In this document: one piece after another, positions 22,499 to 34,492 of the stretch
How positions within the stretch are numbered: position 1 is the stretch's first letter
Layout of the letters: the number at the start of each line of letters is the position of its first letter
Source: Rhabdophis nuchalis
Lineage: Eukaryota; Chordata; Lepidosauria; Squamata; Natricidae
Reading direction: 5' to 3'
Assembly (NCBI GenBank): GCA_039707465.1
Contig: CM077644.1
Location: 79,701,375 to 79,765,374, forward strand
Length of the DNA stretch: 64,000 bases
Notes under the pieces: model-generated
Database searches by the model: none
What the model was told of the DNA's origin: nothing
Seen by the model: the letters and a program-made list of their open reading frames with translations, nothing else
Translations under genes and position numbers: made by a program

Positions 22499-23012
22499 AC
22501 CTACCTACCTACTGTATTTCTTCCTCTCTCCTCTACCTCCCTCCCTCCCTCCCTAATATATTTCCCCCCTCTCTATCCACCTACCTACCTACCTACCTAC
22601 TGTATTTCTCCCTCTCCCTCTCTATCCCTCTACCTACCTACCTACCTACCTACCTACCTACCTACCTACCTACCTATCTACTGTATTTCTCCTTCTCTCT
22701 ATCCCTCTACCTACCTACCTACCTACCTACCTACCTACCTACCTACCTACCTACCTATCTACTGTATTTCTCCTTCTCTCTATCCCTCTACCTACCTACT
22801 GTATTTCTCCCTTTCTATCCCTCTATCTATCTACTGTATTTCACCCTCTCCCTCTCTATCCCTCTACCTACCTACCTACCTACCTACCTACCTACCTACC
22901 TACCTACCTACCTACCTACCTACTGTATTTCTCCCTCTTTGTATCCCTCTACCTACCTACCTACCGTATTTCTCCCTCTCCCTCTCTATCCCTCTACCTA
23001 CCTACCTACTGA
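22499..23012. repeat. (CTAC)n higher-order array
   Basis: Runs of CTAC of varying length alternate with a roughly 25-30 base pyrimidine spacer starting TGTATTTCTCC and ending TATCCCT, about nine times. Confidence 0.92.
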
Positions 23013-23150
23013 ATTTCTCTTTCAGAGTATTTTATGTCATAAAGGATGACATAATACCTGTGTCCCACTGCTCTCTCTGTATCCATCTACTTACTTTTTC
23101 TACAATTTTTTACATTTCTGTTGTGTTCCTGGCAGAGGTGTAACATCTAC

Positions 23151-23374
<224 letters not shown>

Positions 23375-23490
23375 CATTGGTGCTCTATTTCAAAGGAACA
23401 TTGTGTGAAAATTTGGAAGCGATCGGTGCAGTACTTTCAGAGATTAGAGGTTTTGAACAAACTCTTTGTTACATTTTTATTTATATAGAT

Positions 23491-24461
23491 ATCAAAATTA
23501 AAGTAATAATTCCAAATGGAACACTACCCTTAAATATTTTAAAATTTTAAATTCAGATTCTTAAAAAAGTATTTTCCAGTTAATTAATTTTAAGTCCTTA
23601 TATTTCTTTATATGCTTTTGGCTTTAATCTTTAGTCCTGGTTGAAAAATCACCAGATAATATGGTTGCCATGCTACTTAGAAGACCTGCAGGCTTTAAAT
23701 TTTTATATTCCAAATGTGCCTTAGAAAGGGGATATTTGGGCAAACTCAGTGCCTTTGAACAAATACTGCTAAGGTTGGGAGCATAATATTTCTTCTATGG
23801 CTTCTGGTGCTCTTATTCGTGAATCACCGCAGAGCTCTGCAGGTCTTTTCATGGGCAGTTGCCCTCTGGCTTTTCTTGTCTGAAGAGGTTTCACTGTCCC
23901 AGACTTGCAGTCTGGTCACTAGTTTCTGTCTGAGTTTTGTCTCCACTGTTTGGATATACAATGTTCATTTTACCCCATCTGGAAGTTCAATGTAGCCTGA
24001 TTTAACAATGAACTCATTGCATTCATAAGATGCATAGTTGCCACACATTTATAGATATTGTGACTTAATTATCTCTAATACTTCAAGAATTGCCAAGATT
24101 TCCATTCAGAGCAGATTGTTTGACAACAAAAGGAGAAAATATTTTAAAAATTACATTGTTTGAATTTTTTTAAGTTGACAAAATTGTCAAGTACCCAAAT
24201 TTAAGCTTTAAGCTTGAGCATGTGGTTTTTGCTCCCACAGAAATGTGCACTGATTAGTCAGTTTAGACTATCCTTTTTGAAGAATTTATAAAGTTTTACA
24301 TATTGTCAGTAGTTTCTTGTAAATAATATTTGCTACAAAAACCATGCTACCCAAGGAGTTTAAGAGCTGCTGCTAAGGCATTAACCAGAATCATATGAGT
24401 TTTGCGTATGCATTGTTTATGTATTCAACCATATTTTAAATATATTCAAAAATGTTACGAT
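23491..24461. other. intron stretch without recognised features
   Basis: AT-rich intron; no gene or assignable repeat seen. Confidence 0.5.
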
Positions 24462-24477
24462 GATACTTGGGCTAGTG

Positions 24478-24612
24478 CAGGGGTCTGCAAAGTCGGCTCT
24501 TTTAAGACTGGTGGACTTCAACTCCCAGAGTTCCCCAGCCAGCATAGCTGGCTGGGGAACTCTAGGAGTTGAAGTCCACCAGTCTTAAAAGAGCCGACTT
24601 TGCAGACCCCTG
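24478..24612. mobile_element. hAT foldback MITE, copy 3, inserted in a SINE head
   Basis: A 135-bp near-perfect palindrome with ends CAGGGGTCTGC/GCAGACCCCTG and arm core GGTGGACTTCAACTCCCAG. The perfect 8-bp duplication GGCTAGTG is at 24470-24477 and 24613-24620. The duplicated octamer is part of the tRNA-like head of the SINE that continues to the right. Confidence 0.92.
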
Positions 24613-24613
24613 G

Positions 24614-24835
24614 GCTAGTGGTTAAAGCTGTAAAGCTAGCAACCAGGTGACTGTGAGTTCTAGTTCTATTTTAGGCATAAAACCAGCTATGTGTCTTTTG
24701 GCTAATCACTCTCTCAACCCAACTCACCTCACAGGGTCGATGTTGTGTGGAAAATAGGAGGAGAAAGGAGAAATGTGTGTGTTTGCTGCTTTGAGTTATT
24801 TTAAAAACAACAACAAAAGCTGAAAATAAATAAAA
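24614..24835 (+). mobile_element. tRNA-derived SINE (squamate type)
   Basis: Starts at a tRNA-like GGCTAGTGGTTAAAG A-box region, with a degenerate B box near 24655. CCAACTCACCTCACAGGGT, TGTGTGGAAAATAGGAGGAG and a CTGCTTTGAGTTATTT-AAATAAATAAA tail follow. The head is split by the foldback MITE. The exact subfamily is not resolved. Confidence 0.7.
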
Positions 24836-25459
24836 TGAAGAAGAGCTCCATTGGTTAGATGTCTTATAGTTCTGATTTCTGAGTCTCCATAAAATCAGTT
24901 TCCTGGCAAGAGCTATCTGTCTTTTCCTTGGCAGCCTGCAGGATGAGAACTTGGCAAAATTAAAGAAAATGAATGAGTACTGCCAATTTTTGGCTTCAGC
25001 CTTCCTCCTCTCATTGGTTCTGCTCCCAAACTGATTATGTCTTGAGATTCCCCATGTCTACTCCATTTTGATCAACACATAGAATAATTTTCAGTTTAGA
25101 ACTTATTTGGCTATGTTTATTTTCAGTTCTTACAGTGTTTAGATAGCACTTTGCATGTATATAAATAGATATAGTTAACAATATAACCTTGTTATCTTAG
25201 TGGGTTAGCCCAGTAAATTTTTATGTACATTAGCGCTTTCAAATGTGTGTGGAGTGTATGTGGCATTCTCTACCCAATCTTTCTCCTTTTAGATTTGGCG
25301 AAAATTCAAACCACAAGAGGGAGATTGAGGTATTATGTGAAATGGAGCAGTTACGAATGAAATGCCTGAAGTACAATTACACAGGCATTTAAATATTTGC
25401 AATCAATTTCTATCTTCTTTCTTTGTCTGCTTTTTCAGAAGAGAAAGAGAAAAAAAGTG

Positions 25460-25494
25460 AGGGGGGGAGGGAGGGAGGGAGGGAGGGAGGGAGG

Positions 25495-25566
<72 letters not shown>
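25460..25566. repeat. (GGGA)n-(GA)n microsatellite
   Basis: About ten GGGA units (25460-25500) pass directly into about 33 GA units (25501-25566). Open frames across it are low-complexity artefacts. Confidence 0.95.
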
Positions 25567-25569
<3 letters not shown>

Positions 25570-26555
25570 CACAGGCCAGACTGTGTGCAGGGATTAATGG
25601 ATACAACAGCCCTGTTTTAATTTGTTCTGATTTTGGCTGCATAATGTGAAACTGTTCATTCTAGTTCCAAATGATTGGAACACACTCTGAACAGGTTGAA
25701 AGAGTGTAGCCTACTTTATCTTCCCTGGCACCTTCATCACAACATATGTTACACCTTGGAAACCTAATTTCAGTTCTAGTTGATTTTACAGCTCTTTGCT
25801 GTGCATCAGAGTGACCTACTGACTTCCTCAAAACTGCTATTTTTAAATTTATTGGTTTAACCAAATGCAGCTCCAATGTGTTTCCCTCCTTCCCTCCCTC
25901 AAGAAAAGAAATGCTGTGGCATCTTTCCTGCAACACATAGGTTTAAGAATAACAGAATTTTAGATATTAAAATGGAAATATGACTACATATTTCTTATCA
26001 GCTCAGCTTCATAATAAAGCATATGCCAATGAATCACAGTTAATGAGGAAAAAGGATTTGACTTTTTATGTCTGCTGCTTCCAGGAAAATTAGACTCTCT
26101 GTGATATTTCATTCAGAGATTAACACACACCATATGGTTAGAATGGGTGAGGACATTTTCAAATGACCTTAGTATCATCCTTCTTCCAAAAATATTAGAA
26201 ATGTTTTACTCAATTTTACATGCAGAGGTATAATGCTGACTTTGAAACATTGTTCGCGTATCATATCATCAATTACTTTTACTAAATTGACCCAGACTAT
26301 CCAATGCTTACTTTCTAACTTGTTTACTAATTTTGTGTATTGCGATAGTACACAGTGCTTCTGGTTTAGATCTCCGCAGTGCAAATGAAAAGAACTAAAA
26401 AATTAATTTGGATAACAAACACATTCCTTTTAAGATCAGCTTTGGAGATTCGTTGCTCAATGCTGGAGCCCAATAGGAGATTGTCACAGGGGCTTCTTTG
26501 GTTTGAGATCCTCCTCACTGCAAAAGATATACTAACCAGTTTTTATACTGATGGT
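25567..26555. other. intron stretch without recognised features
   Basis: AT-rich intron with short frames only; no assignable repeat. Confidence 0.5.
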
Positions 26556-26559
26556 TTTA

Positions 26560-26960
26560 GCCAAATACAGTTGAGTCACAACTGACAACGAGAATTGGGA
26601 CCAGAATTTTCATTGCTAAGCAGGGTGATTGTTAGGTAAGTCACTCCTGATTTGACAATCTTTTTGGCCATGGCGGTTAAGTCAATCATTATGGTTGTTA
26701 AGTGAATAATGTGGTCATTGAGCAAATTTGGCTTCCCCCATTAATTTTGCTTGTTGGAAGCCAGCTGGGAAGGTCATAAATGGAGATTACATCATCCCAG
26801 ACCCTGTAACCATCATAATTCGGCACAATTGCCAAAAGTTGTCAAGAACCCAAATTCTGATGACATGACTTCAATGCTTCTAAGTGTGAGTGGACCAGCC
26901 ATAAATCATTTTTTTTAATGATCACTAAATGAATAGTTGCAAATCAAGAACTATCTGCAG
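26560..26960. repeat. TTAAGTGAATC-family interspersed repeat
   Basis: Contains GAATTGGGACCAGAATTTTC, GTTGTTAAGTGAATAATG, TTTGGCTTCCCCCATTA and GATCACTAAATGAATAGTTGC, in the same order as at 33485 and 46970. It looks like a non-autonomous DNA transposon with ends related to TCCTCGACTTA/TAAGTCGAGGA-like motifs, but target duplications are not clear. Confidence 0.55.
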
Positions 26961-27705
26961 ACACTTTTGGAGCTCTATCATAAATTGGCTTAAAATTATT
27001 TTTTAAAAATACACAAATATGCAAATTATGCAGATTATTAATTACTTTTCCCTACATAGAAAACAATGAAACTATTACATGTGCTTGCTTTGGGATTGAA
27101 TTGCAATAATGGTCAAAAATTGGCAATAAGAATCGGCAGTTAGAAATACAAGATACAGGCAAAAATAACTGAGCAAGAGATGAATTTGAAGGTTCTTCCT
27201 AAAAAGAAAAAAAGGAGCGGGAATATATCTTCTCAAATGGAAAATTTTAGGAATTAGAGGGAAAAAGCCATAAAATCGAAAATTCCTCCTCACATGTTTA
27301 GCCATTCAGTCAGGGAAAGGTGTAAAACAGTGATGAACTGATTTTAAATTGTAACCATCATAGAATAAGAATCCAGTTTATAACAAGCAGGACAACATAA
27401 TCAACTCTTCTCTTAAAATCAGGAGTTTGCACTAATAGGTGGTTCATAGGACTGTGCACGCTTCAAAAATAATTGCAAGATGTGCTTTGGACTCCTTTCA
27501 CATGTGCCTGAAGAAAGCACTGGCTGCTCTTTAAGATTGCACTGAATTAGATGTGCACATTGTACATTCAACTGTAAATGTATATGTACTGTCTGAAGCA
27601 CAAAAAAGAAATAGCAACAATGTATGATTTTTATTTATAATTTTCTCAGGGGCATTGGTTTTATTTCTTAAAATAAACAGAGAGAGAAAGAGAGAGATGC
27701 GCGCA

Positions 27706-27739
<34 letters not shown>
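27706..27739. repeat. (AC)n microsatellite
   Basis: About 17 AC units, preceded by a short GA-rich run. Confidence 0.95.
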
Positions 27740-27744
<5 letters not shown>

Positions 27745-29550
27745 AAGCAAACTGTTGCACTACTTCATGAACAGACAACTATGAATTAAAGATGTGCAAA
27801 TGTTTAAGGAGAAAGTAAGAGCTCTCCCTGGGGTACCTGCTGAATCATAGATTTTTCAAGAGACATAGCTTTTAGCATGTGCTTCTTAATTGGCAAACTG
27901 CTGGAAATAAATGGATCAAATGCTTACTTGCTACCTGAATTTTTATGTGTAATTAGCATAATTACCATTCATGAATTTTTCATATGTCACCTCTAGTACT
28001 TTTGAGATTTTGCATATGGATTATTAAATGTAAGGGCTGTACAAACCACATTATTATTATTCTTAATGGCAGGCCTGAGAAATTAGTCTGCCACCTACAA
28101 AGTAGATGCTATTACAACAGAAGGAAAGCAAGGGAAAGGTCAAATGCAGACGTTCCAGTGTAATTTTCTCCCTGCTCCTGATTATGGAGCTTTGCCCAAT
28201 AGCCTGAGAAGAAACTTGACAAGATACACTGTGGTGTGTGAGGTTATGAATGGAAACTGACAAGTGTCATGTTACTTCTACTGTTGTAACAAATACAAAG
28301 AGTTTGTTTGTAGGCAAGTGCAAGAAGACAGCTTTGCAGTAGTTAGGAGATCTGTTCGAATCCCAATGCCTCATAGAAACCCGAAGTATTCAATGCCCGT
28401 TGGCAATACTCATACATATGCATTTATCTCCTTTCCTTTCACAAAAATCACATAATCTTGAAATGTTTCAAATACGTCTGGGATGCAAAAGCTTTTTGCT
28501 GCTCATAATTCTGCATCGTTGAGCCTCAGAGGTGCAAACAAAAGATCCTAACCTCATTCACTTGATAGGGGAGAAAATACCTTCAGTCTGAAATGCTATG
28601 AAGCTGAAAAAAGTTACTGTGAGTCAAGGAATCAAGTTCTGACTTCTTGTAGAGGTTAAAGATGGATTAAGTATCTCAAAGGAGCGAAGAAGGATTGTGA
28701 GCAAGTACACTAGCTTGTACTTGTTGGCTGAATTTTGGTGAATGTTGGCCCGCAAAATCTCTCCAGATCAAGAATAGTTTGTGGACAATATCCTGCACAG
28801 TGGCTCTTCGGGAGTTTTCACAATCAGCTTCTGAGATGAGCTATTAGGAGGTCCTATCTTCACTTGCAAACACGATGTAGTTTATATAAAGATGAAATCC
28901 ACACATCCTAATTTCCTAGCCACCTTTGGATTTTATTAGTCTATAGATAAAGAAAGATTCCCTTAGTACCATAATAAAGCTTCCTTTTTATCATGATGCA
29001 AAGAAATGGTGAACTTGTTTTCTGCACTACAAAACTAAAAAAGATACTCTAAGATTTAAAGACTCAAGAAGTTTAGGCCAAAACCTAAACCAACAGATCA
29101 TTTAAGAAAGTTTAAAATAGACAAAAGAAATGGGTTTTTATTTTTACTATTTTTATTTTTTATTCATATGCTTTTGCATAGACTTGAATTAAATTAGACA
29201 AACAGACCAGATCTTTATAGTAATGCTTTCTGTTTACATCTAAAATGTACAAGTAATTGGAGGATTTTACAAAACAAAAGATAAGGTAATATGAGGCAGG
29301 TTTTCATAGTTTGTTGCTATGGAGATATGGAATGTGATGCTTGAAACTACAGAATGTATCATCAGAGACAAAAGTGTTAAAGGCATAGAAAAATAAAACA
29401 GAAAAGCAAAAAGTATGTATGTATATTTCTAAATTCAATTTTACCTTTGGATTGTAATATTAGAATAGCAACAATAAGAAAAGCCACAAAAATTCAAGGG
29501 AGGAAACAACACCAGATTTGCCTCAGAAAATATGTGGTTAATTAGAATCT
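27740..29550. other. repeat-poor intron stretch
   Basis: No gene or repeat assigned. The segment near 27940-28030 has several homeodomain/POU-like words (TAATTAGCATAATTA, TTTTGCATATGGATTATTA) and could be a conserved noncoding element; this is inference only. Confidence 0.4.
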
Positions 29551-29559
29551 CAGGACAAT

Positions 29560-30235
29560 AAGTTATCAGCATCTGAAAAATGAATGGAAGAAAATTTGTA
29601 AAGATGTCAAAAAGTGAAAGAAGCAGCAACTAGAAAAGTGGAAATTTCTATAAAACATTTGTCTGGAGCAGTAAAATAGATTAATTTTAAAGTGGAAATT
29701 TTAGACAGTATGGATGGAAAGCTAGAAAGAGAATTTTGATAACTTAGTTCAATTTTATTAAAAAAGAAGCAATTCTGCTCGAGAAAATTTAAATGCTGGA
29801 GAGCTCAAAGGAATATATTTTAGAAAGGATTATTAAAACTTTAGCAAACTTCTTAGATCAGGGATTGCAAACTCAAGACTCGCAGGCCAGATCCAGCCCA
29901 TGAGGTGCTTAGATCTCACCTGCTTGGCAGCCCTAGAAACAGTGAAGGACCAGCCCGTGGTGCCAGGAAAAATGGAGCTCAAGGGGACCCTTCACAGCCT
30001 CCCTGAGTCCCATTTTCGCTGGCATAGCACTCAAGCCACCACAAGCATGCCCAACACAAGTAAAGTCCAGCTGGTCACATCCACCCCAGCCCCAAGGTCA
30101 AACCCAAACCTGATGTGGCCCTCATTGAAATTGAGACACCTCTGTCTTAGATTGTGAAGATGAGGATACTGAAGGAGAGATTGATAAGGTTCATAGAATA
30201 AATTTGTAAGAGTAGCAGGTAAGTTTGCATTTGTA
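29560..30235 (+). pseudogene. Possible L1 ORF1 relic interrupted by a hAT MITE
   Basis: Plus-strand fragments read as lysine/glutamate-rich, coiled-coil-like peptide before the MITE, and EDTEGEIDKVHRINL after it (about 30160-30210). This loosely resembles the coiled-coil to RRM region of L1 ORF1. Frames are broken. Weak call. Confidence 0.25.
29859..30144. mobile_element. hAT MITE, CAGGGGT...GACACCCCTG family, copy 1
   Basis: A 286-bp element starting CAGGGATTGCAAACTC and ending GAAATTGAGACACCTCTG. The perfect 8-bp duplication TCTTAGAT lies at 29851-29858 and 30145-30152. Internal GGCCAGATCCAGCCCATGAG and ATGTGGCCCTCATTGAAATT blocks correspond to those in the 34493 copy. Confidence 0.88.
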
Positions 30236-30614
30236 ATTATATTTGCTGTAAAGGAAATTGGAAACAATTTTTATTTTATATTTTTCCTTTTAGTATTTTA
30301 GGTGTTGCTCTTTTTTCCTTTCTCTATTTTTTTTACTTTATGTACAGTATATATCTTGATAATATTTATCTTCTGTTTAAAATCTGTAATAAATGATTCC
30401 ATCTCTATAGAGTTCATGAAGTGCCAATTACATTATATTGTATTATATTTGCAAATAATGACTCCTCAACATTTCTAACTATATTAAATGGTCAATAAGA
30501 TGAGTTGGATTTCCTGTGTTTCCACAATTAGCATTTAATATTAGTTAATCTATGACAAACTCATTCTTGCTGTTTCTCAGTTTCTTACGCTGTGAACATA
30601 AATTCTATTTATCT

Positions 30615-30824
30615 GCCCCACACATCCTCCCGGCCGATTCGCTCCCACAGAGAGGGACTTCTCCGGGTGCCGTCCACTAGACTTTGTCAGCGGGTGACGC
30701 CCAGGGGAAGGGCCTTCTCTGTGGCGGGCCCTGCCCTCTGGAACGACGATTTTATAATGTTTTAATTTTTCCCTGTGCACCGCTCCGAGTCCCCCTGGGG
30801 AGAGGACGCGGTATATAAAATAAA
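30615..30824 (+). mobile_element. L2-like LINE 3' end with internal deletion
   Basis: The coding remnant (GGCCGATTCGCTCCCACAGA to CTCTGGAACGACG) jumps directly to the 3' tail (CCCTGTGCACCGCTCCGAGT), missing the end of ORF2 and most of the 3' UTR. The tail continues into the AAT-type microsatellite. Confidence 0.82.

Positions 30825-30914
<90 letters not shown>
30825..30914. repeat. (ATT)n microsatellite on an L2 tail
   Basis: About 30 ATT units directly following the LINE 3' terminus on the same strand. Confidence 0.95.
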
Positions 30915-32110
30915 CTACTACAATCTTATGCTGATCTTTTCTGATTCTTTACCATCTAGATTAGTGAACTCCTAATTTCATAATGCTGCTAAATCTCTCA
31001 ATGTTTTGGGTAGACCAAATGTCTTATTTCTTATCCATCCTACATAACTTATTCAGGGAATGTAACCTTTTAAGATAAATTGAACATACTCTGATCAGCT
31101 GAAGTCAAATATACCACTTGCCTTTCTAGAATCACACATGGGATTATATTATGTTGTAAATAACCTATTAGAATAAAATAAGAATATAATTTAGGATGTC
31201 ATATGACCCAATGACAAAAAAAAAGAGATATATGATCCTTCATCTAGGGATTAAACTAATTAAAGACTACAATCTTAATATCCCTATAAATTCTTCCAAT
31301 GTACGTCTTTATAGATCAGACTATGATAGCAACTCTTTCTTAGAATGGAAGAATAAGTCTCTAAAAACTTGGTAGCGATATTTAATTAATAATTCTGTAT
31401 TTCCAAACCAGATTCATTTTAAGTTGTTCAAATAATATCAAACAGTACTGAAAAGCTTTCAATTCCTAACGCATTTAGTATGCTCACACTTTCATTGGCA
31501 TCTAGTGAAAACAACAGCAGCAATCCAGATGTTCATACCAGATACCAGAAGCTCTTTGCAATATAAGTAACTACCTTGCTTTTAAACCATTCATGGCAGC
31601 ATCAGTGAAAATAGAAAACCTGCAAGCATTTCTGTATCATACAGTCAAACACTTTTTCCTGGTGATCCCAGCCAATCCAGATGGTACCATTTTTCCCTCC
31701 TGATTTTCTGCCATGTGACACTGAAATACAAAATTAAAGGAATAAAAAGCAACAGAAGCTTTGAGACCACCACAGAGCAGTAGATTATGCCTAGAGGACA
31801 AAAAATAACAGGATTTTGAAAATGTTGATCAGATCCAAAACCCTCAATATCATGGGTTTTGGCTAAAGAGTTGTACTATAGTCAGCTTGGTTGTTTAAAA
31901 AAAAAAAAAGCAAACTAGGAAAAAAGAATGCATAACTCCAGAAGCAAGTCACTAAATTGCAAATTGTAATTGTTAATAACTACCAGGCAGTTGCTATCTT
32001 CTTCAGTTTTTAAAAGTTTATCCAACGCCTACAATCTCCCAAATTCTTTTGTGATCTCATATATTCTGGAAAAACCAATAAAATAATAGTTGAAAGGCTG
32101 CCAATGGAAA
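30915..32110. other. intron stretch without recognised features
   Basis: AT-rich intron; no gene or assignable repeat. A relic of an L1 ORF2 near 31240-31460 was considered but not supported. Confidence 0.45.
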
Positions 32111-32116
32111 GTATTA

Positions 32117-32230
32117 CTTTGCTTTGCTTTGCTTTGCTTTGCTTTGCTTTGCTTTGCTTTGCTTTGCTTTGCTTTGCTTTGCTTTGCTTTGCTTTGCTTT
32201 GCTTTGCTTTGCTTTGCTTTGCTTTGCTTT
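32117..32230. repeat. (CTTTG)n pentanucleotide microsatellite
   Basis: About 23 perfect units in 114 bp. It is the grown 3' tail of the minus-strand LINE at 32231. Confidence 0.96.
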
Positions 32231-32620
32231 AGTTTATTGTCACTGTACATATATACACATTATACACATATGATGAAATTCACATAATCCTCCGAGACCA
32301 GGCCCAACACTTATAGCAATCCCCAAACACACTGTCACCCACCCAAAAAATTACCCGCCCCTAAACCACCCAAGCATCCACAGAACAGACCAAATAGTGC
32401 TGTCCAATAGCTCACTGATGGTGGCCCTTTAGTTCATAATTGAGTGTAATTATAGCTCTGTGAGAAAAGCTATTCAGAAGACGTGTGGTCCTAGTTTTAA
32501 TTGTTCTGTATCTTCTGCCAGAAGGCCACAGTCTAAAAAGATTGTAAGCAGGATGGGAAGAGTCTCTGAAAATGTTATGCAATGTTATTACTATATGATG
32601 CACTCATAATAAATGTAAAG
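32231..32620 (-). mobile_element. Rex1/L2-type LINE 3' end
   Basis: On the minus strand the coding remnant (32603-32412) includes SHPAYNLFRLWPSGRRYRTI followed by KTRTTRLLNSFSHRAI, a signature of the C-terminus of vertebrate Rex1/L2-like ORF2. A 3' UTR ends in GATGAAATTC...GTACAGTGACAATAAA in complement, and the AAAGC array follows as terminal repeat. Clade uncertain between Rex1 and L2-like groups. Confidence 0.65.
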
Positions 32621-33484
32621 AGCCAGAATTATCAATATGTTTATAAATTTAAAGTCTCTCGGTGTTGTTATGTATTTAATGGAAATGAGAAACCTCTATG
32701 AAGTTTTTCCAGAATCGAATAATCAGAAGTCAAACTTTTCAGACATATACTTCATAGCACAAATGATGAATCAGAATATGTACCATTGTGTGTATTTATT
32801 TATTTTAGAAACATCATATTGGACTTTCTAAGGCAAATAAAAGGGAACGTTCAGGAGTTTAACCTGAATGAAAGAAAATGAGAACAACAGAAACCACTAT
32901 CTCTATGCATAATGTTTGGAATGTAATTGCTGGACCTGACTATAAAATGCTGAAGCAAATGAATGAAGAATAATGCTTTGGAGGAATTAGAAATAATGTT
33001 ACAGTCTCTAATTTAATTTTTATTTTATTATTTTACCAACCTCATTAAGATTTCTAATGGATTCAGCAATATCACGATTGTGATTTAAAATATTTTCTAC
33101 TTGAGCGTATGCCTCAATCTTTGATATTGTAATGAGCATTTCATTGCTTTCCCTATTACTATTGTATGTATTCATTATTTATAATGCAACTGGTGTACTT
33201 GGCATGTTGAATTTTAGAGGAGATAACTTGATCTCTCTCTCTCTTTCTCTGTATCTCTCCAACTGCAAATATTATAATAAAAGTTAGCAATAGGAAAGTA
33301 TAAGGAATGAATGTAGGCAGATGCTGGTACATGAATTGAATAGATGCCTGATTAATTGAAATGTTTCATAGATGAAGAGGGTGGGTAGAAAGAATTGGCA
33401 CTATGCGTGTAATAAATTTTAGGTGGATTGCTAGATAATAAGAGAAATTTGGGTAACTGGGTGGTAGAAATACAGGAAACAGAC

Positions 33485-33900
33485 ACAAAAGTACATGTAG
33501 ACTTCAGTGAATGACCACAATTGAGCCCAAAATTTCTGTTGCTGAGCAAGACAGACGATAAGTAAGTTTTGCTCCATTTTACAACCTTTCTTGCCATAGT
33601 TCTTAAATGAACCACTGTAAGTGTTGAGCTAGTAACACCATTATTAAGTGAATCTGGCTTGCCCAGTGACTTTGCTTCCCAGAAGGTTGTAAAAGGCGAT
33701 CACATGACCCTGGGACACTGTAACCATCATGAATGCATGCCAGTTGCATGTCTCCTGATCCAAATTTTTATCACATAACCATAGGGATGTTTCAACAGTC
33801 TTAAGTATGACAAAGTGTCATAAGTCATTTTTTTCTAGTGCCCTTGTAACTTTGACCAGATACTAAATGAATGATTGTAAATTGAGGACCATCTGTATAA
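33485..33900. repeat. TTAAGTGAATC-family interspersed repeat, best-preserved copy
   Basis: Reads ATGACCACAATTGAGCCC, AAAATTTCTGTTGCT, CCATTATTAAGTGAATCTGG, GATCACATGACCCTGGGAC, ACTTTGACCAGATAC and TGTAAATTGAGGACC. Left and right ends are loosely inverse (GACTTCAGTGAATGACC against the complement of AATTGAGGACCATC). Probable non-autonomous DNA transposon; boundaries approximate. Confidence 0.6.
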
Positions 33901-34049
33901 AAATACCCTAATAATATTTCCCTCAAATGAGCACATAATTTTTTTCTTTTCCCATACTAGGAAATTGCCCCACACTCAAGAAATGTCTCAAGCAATCCGC
34001 TATCTCATATGGTTTTTCATCTTCCCAGTCAATTTACATTCTGAGGGCC

Positions 34050-34160
34050 CCTTCATGCTCTCTAAGCTTGGCTGTTTTCTTGCACACAGCCCTGATGATG
34101 TTATCTAGCTGGGGTAATGAAATGTCTGCAAAAAAATCCTAGTTCAAAGAGTACCAAGTA
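34050..34160 (+). other. Hammerhead-ribozyme-like motif (Penelope-like relic)
   Basis: CTGATGA (34092-34098), a stem-loop (34099-34118, pairing about six bases with wobbles), GAAA (34119-34122) and GTC (34124-34126) occur in the order of a minimal type I hammerhead with very short helix III. There is one extra base between the core and helix II, and the first helix I pair is mismatched. The same surrounding sequence occurs at 16390-16480. Both invariant boxes are intact here. Confidence 0.5.
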
Positions 34161-34363
34161 CCAAGTCATTTGAATCCCAAGTTACAAATATTCTCCTTTA
34201 TTAATTCGAACTCTTCCCAAAGAAGGACTGGTCTCACATGCTTTTAAGTATGGTCCTTGCAAATAAAAAGTATGGCCCTTGCAAATAAAATGCAAAGTCC
34301 TTGGGATGAAAACCTCTTTTCTGTAGGCTTTGAATATTTTGATTCCATAATCAATATTGAATA

Positions 34364-34425
34364 TTTTAAATCAAATCAAACCTTTATTGTCAATGCACAA
34401 CATGTGTACAATGAAATTGAATATT
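34364..34425 (-). mobile_element. LINE 3' tail fragment (TTTATTGTCA type)
   Basis: AAATCAAATCAAACC, TTTATTGTCAATGCACAAC and ATGTGTACAATGAAATTGAA: the complement of the same 3' terminus as the LINE at 32231, reduced to about 60 bases with a short pentamer tail. Confidence 0.6.
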
Positions 34426-34492
34426 ATTTTTAATATTTTCAAATATATAATTTTATTATAGATTTTTATTGCTGAGCATTGTATATCTATAG

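Noticed and set aside
22380..23010. Regularly alternating CTAC runs and spacers as a CRISPR array
   Set aside because: Vertebrate context, simple-sequence repeats of variable length and similar spacers; no CRISPR repeat geometry.
25397..25642. Arg-Glu and Ser-Leu rich frames on both strands
   Set aside because: Artefacts of the GGGA/GA array.
31240..31460. Possible L1 ORF2 fragment
   Set aside because: A few suggestive residues only; no ordered motif set could be read in any frame.
32029..32287. Frames with LLCFA or SKAKQ repeats
   Set aside because: Translation of the CTTTG pentamer array.
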